From contig BFEA01000251.1 of assembly GCA_003427395.1 (NCBI GenBank), forward strand, positions 436,216-457,283: DNA of 21,068 nt, given 5' to 3'. A program made the position numbers and the translations under genes. Of the stretch, positions 1 to 8,214 are shown in pieces. The DNA comes from Chara braunii. Lineage: Eukaryota; Streptophyta; Charophyceae; Charales; Characeae. How positions within the stretch are numbered: the first letter of the stretch is position 1; the number at the start of each line of letters is the position of its first letter. Under the pieces are notes generated by a model. It was not told the DNA's origin. It saw nothing but the letters and a program-made list of their open reading frames with translations, and made no database searches.

Positions 1-475
1 AAAGAGAATTAGTGAGTGCGAGAGCATGTTTTCGACACCGCCATCTTTGGCGATTTTTCATTTTTTTTTGGCATAGCTAAATACACTGAAAATTTACGAA
101 TGTGTTCTTCACATAATACAAAACCCACTAAAAAAGTTTCAAAAAATAATAAAATTGTTTAGACCCCGAACTGAAGTGAAAACAAAAAGTAAAAAGTGAA
201 AAAATATGTGGGTGAGCACGTTTTGACACCGCCATCATTCGCGATTTTTAATTCTTATTTGGCCCAGCCAAATGACTTGAAAATTTATTGGCATGTACCT
301 CACGTCATAGAGAACTCACAGAAATAAATTCAGAAAACAATTAGTATTTTTACGCCCCGAAATAATTTTTGGCGGGGGCTGAATGCCGTCGAGTTCGGAC
401 CCCGTACGGGACCCCGAACGCCCGTACGTACGGAGGTCTGCCCGGGGACCTCCGTACGTACGGGCTGGTGACCCT
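1..475. repeat. AT-rich repeat element, right-hand part (copy A)
   Basis: This is the right-hand part of an element whose second copy lies at 552-1255. The shared order is a 'gagca(c/t)gtttt...ccgccatc' block, an AT-rich body, a GC-rich end, and a final GTGACCCT (468-475). The body holds an internal tandem of about 200 bp: the block near 20-120 recurs, diverged, near 212-330. The GC-rich end carries a perfect 17-bp inverted repeat (421-437 and 448-464). No coding frame is convincing. The left end lies outside the window. Confidence 0.6.
421..464. repeat. Perfect 17-bp inverted repeat in the element's right end
   Basis: Left arm cccgtacgtacggaggt (421-437) and right arm acctccgtacgtacggg (448-464) are exact reverse complements around a 10-nt GC loop. 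The equivalent hairpin in copy B (1202-1216 and 1229-1243) keeps 14 of 15 pairs, and the odd position is a G-T wobble. The stem is therefore kept although the sequence has drifted, which points to a structural role or recent homogenisation. Confidence 0.75.
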
Positions 476-551
476 GTATATAACTATATATATATAATTA
501 TATATATATCGTCAAAAAAAGTTATATATATATAGTTATATATATATATAT
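476..551. repeat. TA-rich spacer between two elements
   Basis: This is about 76 bp of mostly (TA)n with an inverted arrangement around 'cgtcaaaaaaag'. It separates the right end of one element (…GTGACCCT) from the left end of the next (AGGGTAAC…). It may be the insertion target or a homogenised TA microsatellite. Confidence 0.6.
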
Positions 552-1255
552 AGGGTAACCGACGTTCGGGACGGGCCGAATGCCCGAACCTAGAGGACCC
601 CTTGGGATGCGTTAGGCCGTTCGGGCCGAACGCGGAAAAAAAAAACAAAAACAAAAAAAAATTGCAAAAAAAATATGTTATGAAGAAAAATAAAATAAAC
701 AATATTGGTCTGAGCATTACATCCAAATTCGTTCCCAAATTGAAAGTAAAAATAAAAAACGGAAATACGAATAATAAAAATAAGAGAGAATAAAAAGAGA
801 ATTAAAATTAGTGAGTGCGTCATCTTTGGCGATTTTTTATTTTTCTGGGGCTTAGAAAATGCCCTGAAAATTTACATATGTGTATTTCACATAATAAAAA
901 ACTCATGACAAAAGCTAAAATTATTGTATAATTTTTTAGGTGGCAAAATAAAGTGAAAACAGAACGTAAAAAGCAAAAAAAAGAGTGGGCGAGCACGTTT
1001 TTACAATGCCCTTTTTGGAAACTTCTCTTTTTTTTTTGGCTTAGCAAAATGACTTTAAAATTTATAGGCCTGTACCTCACATCATACAGAACTCACAAAA
1101 CAAAACTCTGAAAAAATAAATAAAATTCTTTAGGCATCGAAATTATTTTTGGCGAGGGCCGAACCCCTCAAAGTTAGAACCCCGAACGGGACACCGAACG
1201 TCCGTATGTACGGAGGTTGTCCCAGGGGCCTCTGTACATACGGGCTAGTGACCCT
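552..1255. mobile_element. Probable non-autonomous element with AGGGTNAC ends (copy B)
   Basis: A stretch of about 704 bp is bounded by AGGGTAAC (552-559) and its approximate inverse GTGACCCT (1248-1255). It has a GC-rich left end (about 560-640), an AT-rich core and a GC-rich right end with a hairpin. Positions about 798-1255 align with the copy at 1-475. The part at about 640-790 also resembles the AT-rich interior of the insertion at 19740-19900 (for example 'aaattcgtt(c/a)ccaaatt'). It encodes nothing recognisable. I infer a MITE-like element; the superfamily is unassigned and no clear target-site duplication was found. Confidence 0.5.
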
Positions 1256-1278
1256 GTACATATATCGACAAAGTTAAC

Positions 1279-3806
1279 CACCGAATTCTCGAAGTACGTT
1301 TTCGGTACTTAAACACCGAAACCACTTCAGGATATGGTGAAGTTGATAAAGAAAATCGACTAAGTTAAACACCGAAATCTCAAAGTGTGTTTTCAGTACC
1401 GAAACACTGAAAGCACTACGGGATATGATGTATTAAACACTGAAATCCCGAAGTGCGTTTTCGATAGTGAAACACTGAAAACACTTCGGGACATGATGTA
1501 GTAGATAATAGAAAAGCGACTAAGTTAAACACCGAAATCCAGAAGAGTTTTCTCGACGCCGAAACACCGAAACCACTTCGGAATATGATGTATTAAACAC
1601 CGAAATACCGAAGTGTGTTTTCAGTCTCGAAACACCGAAAACATTTCAGGACATGATGTAGTAGATAACAGAAAATAAACTAAGTTAAACATCGAAATCC
1701 CGAAGTGCGTTTTCGGTACCGAAACACCGAAAACACTTCAGGTTGTGATGTAGTCGATAAAGAAAATCGACTAAGTTAAACACCGAAATCCCGAAGTGCG
1801 TGTTTGGTACCGAAACACCGAAAGCACTACGGGATATGATGTATTAAACACCGAAATGCCGAAGTGTGTTTTCGGTACCGAAACACCGAAAGCACTTCGG
1901 GACATAATGTAGTAGATAATAAAAAATCGACTAAGTTAAACACCAAATCCCTAGGTGCATTTTCCGTACCGAAACAACGAAAACACTTAGGGATATGATG
2001 TAGTTGATAAAGAGAATCGACTAAATTAAACACCGAAATCCCGAAGTGCGTTTTCTGTACCGAAACACCGAAAGCACTACGGGATATGATGTATTAAACA
2101 CCGAAATTCCGAAGTGCGTTTTCGGAACCGAAACACCGAAAGCACTTCGAGACATGATGTAGTAGATATATGAAAATTGACTAAGTTAAACACCGAAATC
2201 CCGAAGTGCGTTTTCGGTACCGAAACACCTTGAGCACTTCGGGATATGATCTCATTGATCAAGAAAATCGATTAAGTTAAACACCGAAATCCCGAAGTGC
2301 GTTTTCGATACGGAAACACCGAAAACACTACGGGATATGATGTATTAAACACCAAAATCCCAAAGTGCATTTTCGGTACCGAAACACCGAAAGCACTTCG
2401 GGATATGATGTAGTTGAAAAATATAATCGACTAAGTTAAACACCGAAATCCCGAAGTGCGTGTTCGGTACCGAAACACCGAAAGCACTACAGGATATGAT
2501 GTATTAAACACCGAAATGCCGAAGTGCGTTTTCGGTACAGAAACACCGAAAACACTTTGGGACATAATGTAGTAAATAATACAAAATCGACTAAATTAAA
2601 CACCGAAATCCCGAAGTGCGTTTTCAGTATTGAAACACCGAAAACACTTCGGGATATAATGTAGTTGATAAAGAAAATCGACTAAGTTAAACACCGAAAA
2701 CCCAAAGTGCGTTTTCGGTACCGAAACACCGAAAGCACTTCGGGACATGATGAAGTAGATAATTGGAAATTGACCAAGTTAAACACCGAAATTCCGAAGT
2801 GTGTTTTCGGTACCGAAACACGGAAAGCATTTCGGGATATGATCTCATTGATAAAGAAAATCGACTAAGTTAAACACGGAAATCCCTAAGTGCGTTTTCG
2901 ATACCGAAACACCAAAAGCACTACGGGATATGACGTACTAAACACCGAAATCCCGAAGTGCATTTTCGGTACCGAAACACCGAAAACAATTCGGAATATG
3001 ATGTAGTTGGAAAAGAAAATCGACTAAGTTGAACACCGAAATCGCGAAGTGCGTTTTCGGTACCAAAACACTGAAAGCACGTCGGGATATGATGTAGTTG
3101 GAAAAGAAAATTGACTAAGTTAAACACTAAAATCCCGAAGTGCGTTTTCTGTACCAAAACACTAAAAACACTTCCGTATATGATGTAGTTGATAAAGAAA
3201 TCGACTAAGTTAAACACCGAAATCCCGAAGTGCGTTTTCGGTACCGAAACACCGAAAGCACTACGGAATATGATATATTAAAACACAGAAATCCCTAAGT
3301 GCGTTTTCGAAACCGAAACACCGAAAGCACTTCGGACATAATGTAGCAGATAATAGAAAATCAACTAAGTTGAACACTGAAATCTCGAAGTGCGTTTTCG
3401 GTACCGAAACACCGACAGCACTACGGGATATAATGTATTAAACACCGAAATCCCGAAGTGGGTTTTCGGTACCGAAACACAGAAAGCACTTCGCGATATG
3501 ATGTAGTTGGAAAAGAAAATCGACGACGTTAAACACCGAAATCCCGAAGTGCATTTTCGGTACCGAAACACCGAAAGCACTACGTTATATGATGTATTAG
3601 ACACCGAAATCCCGACGTGCGCTTTCGGTACCGAAACACCGAAAACACTTCGGGACATGATGTAGTAGATAATAGAAAATAAATTTAGTTAAACACCGAG
3701 ATCCCGATGTCATTGCACTTTTTGTACTGAAACACCGAAAGCACTTCGTGGCATGATGTAGTAGATAATAGAAAATAAACTAAGTTAAACACCGAAATCC
3801 CAATGT
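1279..3806. repeat. Satellite array, 68- and 91-bp monomers, partly a 250-bp higher-order repeat
   Basis: About 30 diverged monomers start with 'caccgaaatcccgaagtgcg' and contain 'ttttcggtaccgaaacaccgaaagcac'. Short monomers (about 68 bp) usually end 'cactacgggatatgatgtatt'. Long monomers (about 91 bp) end 'cacttcggga(t/c)atgatgtag' plus an extra block ending 'aaaatcgactaag'. Starts at 1781, 2031 and 2281 are 250 bp apart, a short-long-long trimer. Each monomer has arms cccgaagtgc and gcacttcggg around the palindrome tttcggtaccgaaa, so it can fold into one hairpin. Apparent minus-strand proteins across the array are only open frames of the repeat. Confidence 0.9.
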
Positions 3807-3974
3807 CGGGGCAAGTACCCTGACAAGGGTATTTGCCGTTTTTTTTTTAACTCGAACGTTGTCCGACTCTTTCGCTGGATTGAAGGACTTGATGAGATTG
3901 ACGTTTGCCAAAAGTTTATTCAGATAATAGAAAATGGGATACTGCAGATTTCACTCTTCAGGCAACTATTGTAA
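3786..3974 (+). pseudogene. Short open frame of the 1.7-kb unit (copy 1), possible gag remnant
   Basis: The frame runs from satellite-like sequence into …CRGKYPDKGIC… and …EGLDEIDVCQKFIQIIE… and ends at TAA 3972-3974. Copy 2 has the same frame and the same stop exactly 1700 bp downstream, and the second half is conserved, with several third-position changes (tgc/tgt, aag/aaa). Copy 1 has no ATG equivalent to copy 2's. The peptide resembles the start of a retrotransposon capsid-like protein only in general character. It may equally be a chance frame preserved by recent duplication. Confidence 0.3.
3810..3837. repeat. 12-bp hairpin at the start of the 1.7-kb unit
   Basis: Arms ggcaagtaccct (3810-3821) and agggtatttgcc (3826-3837) pair over 12 positions with one wobble around the loop gaca. 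The same hairpin opens copy 2 at 5510-5537. It marks the junction between satellite-like sequence and the unit. Confidence 0.7.
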
Positions 3975-4929
3975 CTACGAGGGACTATTGAGCCCTGTTA
4001 GGGCAAACGATGTTAGGACTGACGACCATGGGGGGAGTGAGGAGGTGACTTCAAGTCTGGCAGGTGGACCGTACCTGTCCTCAGTTCTTGTGACTGGGTG
4101 CACTAAATGCCTCTCGACAAGAACGTTTCACAAGATGCGGATCCCTCTGATTTCGCTTGAGGCTCACCTCTGCCGCCGGCAGCCCTGTCCTATGACAGAG
4201 CTGATACCTCTTTCCCCATTCTTCTCCCCTCTTCCCCCTCTTTTGTGTGGCGCGCCCGACCCGGTTCCCGACAGATGATGCTCCCCACCAATAGATTGGA
4301 GTCTGGTTGTCCAAAAAAAAAAAATAAAAAAAAAAAAAAATCCAGACCTGACCTATGACTGAGAGATTAAAAGTCTTCGAGTTTTTGTCCATACGCTTGT
4401 GGCGTCCGAGTATAACGATAGTACTTTGCAGTGCTCTGCTCTTGCCGAAGCCGCAGAGGCGTGCAGATATGGAAGTGGTAGAACTAGATTTATTCTACCT
4501 AAAGTAATGTCGCGCGGCTGCTAAGCCTTGCGATTCAGGGCCTGTATGGGCAAAAACAAAGGGGGATGCGCCGGACATGGGGCCACGATGCGAGAGGAAT
4601 AGTAAGGTTTTTTTTTCTAGGCCCACCAGGTTGACCTCGAGCCGGGGTGGGGCTAGCAGGCCTATGCCGAGGCCTACTCGATGGGCGGGCTCGGAGTGGT
4701 GGATGGGCAGCCATCCACAGGCAAGGCCACAGGCAGGCAGGCAGGGCCTGCGAAGCCGTAGGCAGGCGGGGCCCGCAAATCCCCGACATGAGGAATAACG
4801 ATTGGGCAAGCCCTTCTTATAGAAGAACAACTCCTATCACTGTTGTGATAGAAGCTAGCCCAGTAGGTTACAGTGTCAAACTCTCACCTGGCAGATACCA
4901 GGATCGAACTGCATGCGCCTCACTTGGCT

Positions 4930-5122
4930 AGCTCCTTTAGGAGCTGGCCGCTGCTGTTCGAAGTCGACGCGGTCGAATCTGGCCGTTCGATCATGAAGAT
5001 CGCGCGGCCCAGATCGGCCGCGCGGATCGATAAATGGCCTCTGCGCAAAGATAACATGCATAAAAAAAAAACAAAAAAAAACACTTGAATATTTATTTTT
5101 CTTCCGAATCCTTTAGGATTCG
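4930..5122. repeat. Cluster of short-loop hairpins, with weak pol III-like boxes on the minus strand
   Basis: Three perfect hairpins lie close together: agctcct-tt-aggagct (4930-4945), gcgcggcc-cagatc-ggccgcgc (5002-5023) and cgaatcct-tt-aggattcg (5105-5122). On the minus strand the region also has tRNA-promoter-like words: an A-box-like TAGCCAAGTGAGG near 4930, and B-box-like AGTTCGATCC near 4905 and AGTTCGAATCC near 5120. A-to-B spacings are abnormal and no cloverleaf forms, so a tRNA gene is not called. A tRNA-derived SINE ancestry is possible but weak. Confidence 0.35.
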
Positions 5123-5195
5123 AACTCGGGCCAGTATTTTAACAGGTCGTTGGTAGGATCACGACAGGAAGAGACCACTGACTTTGCCAGCGGAG

Positions 5196-5231
<36 letters not shown>

Positions 5232-5485
5232 GAAAGTCTAGAAGTGGAGCGCCATATGGTGCGTAGAGAAGTGACTGGGTGTTTTTGCCCTAGTCCACCT
5301 GACAGCGCCCGTAATAACGGGCCACCGTTCATTATGAGGTAAGTGTTTTGTTTTCTTGTTTTTTTTTTCCTTCTCTCATTTTTAAACTTTTATTATATTT
5401 CTTTCTTAGATTTATTCTAGATATTTTTTAGATTCTTTTGAATTTAGATTTTATCTTATTTTTATCTTTTTTGTCTTATTCGATT

Positions 5486-5674
5486 ATGTCACCGAAATCC
5501 CGATGTCGGGGCAAGTACCCTGACAAGGGTATTTGCCAGGGTTTTTTAACATGGGACGCTGTCCGACTCTTTCGCAAGACTGAAGGACTTGATGAGATTG
5601 ACGTTTGTCAAAAATTTATTCAGATAATAGAACATGGTATACTGCAGATTTCACTCTTCACGCAACTATTGTAA
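5486..5674 (+). CDS. Short open frame of the 1.7-kb unit (copy 2), 62 residues
   Basis: It starts at ATG 5486 (MSPKSRCRGKYPDKGIC…) and ends at TAA 5672-5674. It is basic and Cys-containing at the N terminus, followed by …VRLFRKTEGLDEIDVCQKFIQIIEHGILQI…. The frame and stop match copy 1. The ATG lies on the junction of the preceding copy's T-rich tail and the satellite-like start, so the start exists only because of the tandem arrangement. No function is assigned. A truncated gag-like N terminus is one possibility; a non-coding repeat is another. Confidence 0.3.
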   Translation: MSPKSRCRGKYPDKGICQGFLTWDAVRLFRKTEGLDEIDVCQKFIQIIEHGILQISLFTQLL

Positions 5675-6899
5675 CTACGAGGGACTATTGGGCCCTGTTG
5701 GGGCAAACGATGTTAAGGACTGACGACCATGGGGGGAGTGAGGAGGTGACTTCAAGCTTGGCAGGTGGACCGTACCTGTCCTCCGTTTTTGTGACTGGGT
5801 GCACTAGATGCCTCTCGACAAGAACGCTTCACAGGATGCGGATCCCTCTGGTTTCGCTTGAGGCTCACCTCTGCCGCTGGCAGCCCTGTCCTAGGACAGA
5901 GCTGATACCCCCTTCCCCATTTTTCTCCCTTCTTCCCCCTCTTTTGTGTGGGATGCCGGGCCCGGTTCCCGGCAGGTGATGCTCCCCACCAATAGATTAG
6001 AGCCTTATTGTCCAAAAAAAAATAAAAATAAAAATAAAATTCAGACCTGACCTCTGACTGAGAGATTAAAAGTTTTCGAGTTTTTGTCCAGACGCTTGTG
6101 GCGTCCGAGTATAACGATAGTAGTTAGCAGTGCTCTGCTCTTGTCGAAGCCGCAAAGGCGTGCAGACATGGAAGTGGTAGAACTAGATCTATTCTACCTA
6201 AAGTAATGTCGCGCGCTACTAAGCCTTGCGACTCAGGGCCTGTATGGGCAAAAACAAAGGGGGATGCGCCGGACATGGGGCCATGGCGCGAGAGGAATAG
6301 TAAGTTTTGTTTTTCTAGGCCCATCAGGTTGACCTCGAGCCGGGGTGGGGCTAGCAGGCCTATGCCGAGGCCTACCCAATGGGCGGGCTCGGAGTGGTGG
6401 ATGGGCAGCCATCCACAGGCAAGGCCACAGGCAGGCAGGCAGGGCCTGCGAAGCCGTAGGCAGGAGGGGCCTGCAAATCCCCGACATGAGGAATAACGAC
6501 TGGGCAAGCTCTTCTTATAGAAGAGCAGCTCCTATCACTGTTGTGATAGAAGCTAGCCTAGTAGGTTACAGTGTCAAACTCTCACCCGGCAGATACCAGG
6601 ATCGAAGTGCATGTGCCTTACTTGGCTAGCTCCTTTTGGAGTTGGCCGCTGCTGTTCGAAGTCGTCGCGGTCGAATCTGGTCGTCGGATCATGAAGATCG
6701 CGCGGCCCAGATCGGCCGCGCGGATCGTTAAATGGCCTCTGCGCAAAAATAACATGCATAAAAAAAAAAACAAAAAAACCACTTGAATATTTATTTTTCT
6801 TCCGAATCCATTAGGATTCGAACTCGGGCCAGTATTTCAACAGGTCGTTGGTATGATCACAACAGGAAGTGACCGCTGGCTTTGCCAACGGACAAAGAC

Positions 6900-6931
<32 letters not shown>

Positions 6932-6969
6932 AAAGTCTAGAAGTGGAGCGTCATATGGTGCGTAGAGAA

Positions 6970-7006
6970 TGTCTCTTATACACATCTAGATGTGTATAAG
7001 AGACAG
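6970..7006. other. Nextera (Tn5 mosaic-end) junction adaptor, library artefact
   Basis: Two inverted 19-bp Tn5 mosaic ends meet head to head: TGTCTCTTATACACATCT (6970-6987) followed by AGATGTGTATAAGAGACAG (6988-7006). Only the first base of the canonical 38-nt mate-pair circularisation junction is missing. Reading from ATG 6990 gives the tell-tale peptide MCIRDS. This is untrimmed library sequence, not biology. Confidence 0.97.
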
Positions 7007-7102
7007 CTCTAATGTTGCTGAAACTGTTGATGGACCGTATGTTAACCACTGGTTTTGCTTTTGGAAACCAGGGGGTGGATTGAGATGGATACAAAATCTT
7101 CA
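7007..7102 (+). pseudogene. Foreign Ty3/gypsy-like reverse transcriptase fragment, chimeric
   Basis: The 96 bp after the adaptor translate to …VAETVDGPYVNHWFCFWKP… and then …GGGLRWIQNL…. This resembles the early RT region of Ty3/gypsy-type retrotransposons, where a 'WF-hydrophobic-K-K/P-G-(K/G)-LRWIQDLQ' pattern precedes the catalytic palm. It sits between adaptor and an N and has no relation to the flanks. The likely source is the other end of a mate-pair fragment, so its true location is elsewhere in the genome. Confidence 0.6.
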
Positions 7103-7103
7103 N

Positions 7104-7141
<38 letters not shown>

Positions 7142-7179
7142 AAAGTCTAGAAGTGGAGCGTCATATGGTGCGTAGAGAA
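7103..7179. other. N, poly(A) and duplicated flank from faulty gap closure
   Basis: Position 7103 is an N, followed by a poly(A) run of about 34. From about 7111 to 7179 the sequence repeats 6901-6969 exactly (offset 210), including 'ccttaaagtctagaag' and 'cgtagagaa'. After 7179 the unit continues as in copy 1. Removing 6970-7179 restores collinearity. Confidence 0.85.
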
Positions 7180-7810
7180 GTGACTGGGCGTTTTTGCCCT
7201 AGTCCACCTGACAGCGCCCGTAATAACGGGCGACCGTTCATTATGAGATAAGTGTTTTGTTTTTTTTGTTTTTTTGTCCTTCTCTCCTTTTTAAACTTTT
7301 ATTAGATTTATTCTTAGATTTATTCTTAGATTTATTCTAGATATTTTTTAGATTCTTTTGAATTTAGATTTTATCTTATTTTTATCTTTTTTGTCTTATT
7401 CGATTATGTCAGACACCCGTTTGTTGTGATGAACGGGTTGCTCTTGTAAGTTGGGCAAAATAAAGTGAATCATCCGCCATAAGGGGGCTAAATTCAGGGT
7501 GTGGGGTTTGGGATGTTGTACTTGGGTTACGAGGGACTCTCCGCACACGCTTTGGGTGGTTTCGTTTCGCAACCGTCTGCACGTCGAGAGAGAGAGAGAG
7601 AAGCCCTTTAGAGAGTGCCCGTTCGCTTTGGAAACGGGCAGCTCTCTTGGGCTGTGCGCTTGTATCAGGTGCTCGTTTTGCCCCAGGTACAGGCGCAGGG
7701 CAGAAGCCCCCCCCCCCTCCTTGCCGAGCTTTGATTTAGGGATGGGAAGGAAGGGCGGCCGTTCGTTTTGAACGACGAACTGACCCTGCACAGGGGAAAT
7801 GAGGGGGGGT

Positions 7811-7885
7811 AAGGGGGAAAAAAAAAAAAAAAGCAAGAAGAGGAAAAGAAAGAGAGAAAAAAAAAGAGGAAGGGGAAAAAAGGGG
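7811..7885 (+). repeat. Homopurine tract
   Basis: Seventy-five consecutive bases are A or G except for one C (7834). The tract includes a run of about 15 A and several G-runs. Such mirror-prone purine tracts can form triplex (H-DNA) structures. No coding function is implied. Confidence 0.7.
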
Positions 7886-7900
7886 TAACGACCGCGAATG

Positions 7901-8214
7901 TGGCCGCGGCCATGGAACAGGTGCAGCCCCAGAAGCTTCTAGGGGCTGATGGGACTGCACCTGTTCAGTTGAACAGGCTGCAGAAAATGGCGAGGTACCC
8001 CTGGGGGTTGATGACCCTGGTTCCCCTAGGGAAAAACCAAGGCACTGGGCTCCTGGCCATTGATTTGGATCGAGGACCAGGAGCACCCACAAATTTTGCC
8101 TGGCTGTGGGCAAGGCAACTGCCCACATGCCTTCGACTGGCTGTAAAAGCCAGCACTCCACCCAGCAGCCTCACACTTTTGGCAGTGCTGCTGGGACATT
8201 CACTTGAGTGAATG
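7901..8214. repeat. Chain of consecutive short-loop hairpins
   Basis: At least eight perfect inverted repeats lie in about 310 bp: the palindrome tggccgcggcca (7901-7912); 12-bp arms 7915-7926/7955-7966 enclosing 7-bp arms 7924-7930/7942-7948; 7-bp arms 7961-7967/7970-7976; 8-bp arms 8049-8056/8077-8084; 8-bp arms 8105-8112/8120-8127; 6-bp arms 8137-8142/8148-8153; 9-bp arms 8161-8169/8187-8195; and 8-bp arms 8197-8204/8207-8214. Most are adjacent and do not overlap. The arm sequences differ from one hairpin to the next, so this is not a tandem repeat of one hairpin. Confidence 0.75.

Larger units (their letters stand above)
3801..5488. repeat. 1.7-kb tandem unit, copy 1
   Basis: First copy of a unit repeated at 5501-7410 with a start-to-start distance of exactly 1700 bp. 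It begins with 'atgtcggggcaagtaccc', directly after the satellite, in the shared context 'caccgaaatccc(a/g)atgtcgggg'. In order it holds a 12-bp hairpin (3810-3837), a short open frame, a pyrimidine-rich stretch, A-rich tracts (about 4313-4340, 5063-5080, 5193-5230), a GC-rich block (4640-4790), several short-loop hairpins, and a T-rich tail ending 'cttattcgattatgtca'. The splice-donor-like AGGTAAGT near 5338 reads AGATAAGT in copy 2. I do not recognise the family. Confidence 0.8.
5489..7410. repeat. 1.7-kb tandem unit, copy 2 (with an artefactual insert)
   Basis: It matches copy 1 collinearly, at what looks like about 90% identity or more by eye, from 'caccgaaatcccgatgtcgggg' to 'cttattcgattatgtca'. 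The difference in length is mainly the segment 6970-7179, which contains sequencing adaptor, unrelated sequence, an N and a second copy of the local flank. Without it copy 2 is about 1.7 kb, like copy 1. The two copies differ by many scattered substitutions, so the duplication is not itself a trivial assembly duplicate. Confidence 0.8.

Noticed and set aside
421-475. Helitron 3' end (hairpin followed by CTRR)
   Set aside because: The hairpin is followed directly by CTGG/CTAG, without the usual spacer of about 10 nt, and the sequence continues to a GTGACCCT that mirrors AGGGTAAC at 552; no Helitron 5' TC end or A|T target is seen.
1827-3658. Several minus-strand open frames (…FNLVDF…HHIPKCF…VSVPKTHFGIS…) in the satellite
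   Set aside because: They are translations of the satellite monomer itself; frames shift with each length change and recur in the second array at 17374-17583.
1279-3806. CRISPR array
   Set aside because: Units are contiguous satellite monomers with no unique spacers, in eukaryotic repeat DNA.
3934-4278. 114-residue plus-strand frame (and 5605-5979 in copy 2)
   Set aside because: The two copies differ mostly by amino-acid-changing substitutions and have different starts; no domain is recognised and overlapping frames are equally open.
4495-4830. Overlapping frames on both strands in the GC-rich block (and 6124-6507)
   Set aside because: Open in several frames because of GC-rich sequence and few stops; no family resemblance.
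4870-4960. tRNA gene on the minus strand
   Set aside because: A- and B-box-like words are present, but they are about 10 nt apart and no cloverleaf can be drawn.
5225-5345. U1 snRNA-like gene on the minus strand (acttacct at the start)
   Set aside because: Only the ACTTACCT octamer fits, which is equally a 5' splice-site word on the other strand; the rest does not follow U1, and copy 2 has lost it.
6990-7175. 61-residue frame starting MCIRDS
   Set aside because: It starts inside the sequencing adaptor and ends in poly(A)-encoded lysines with an undefined residue.
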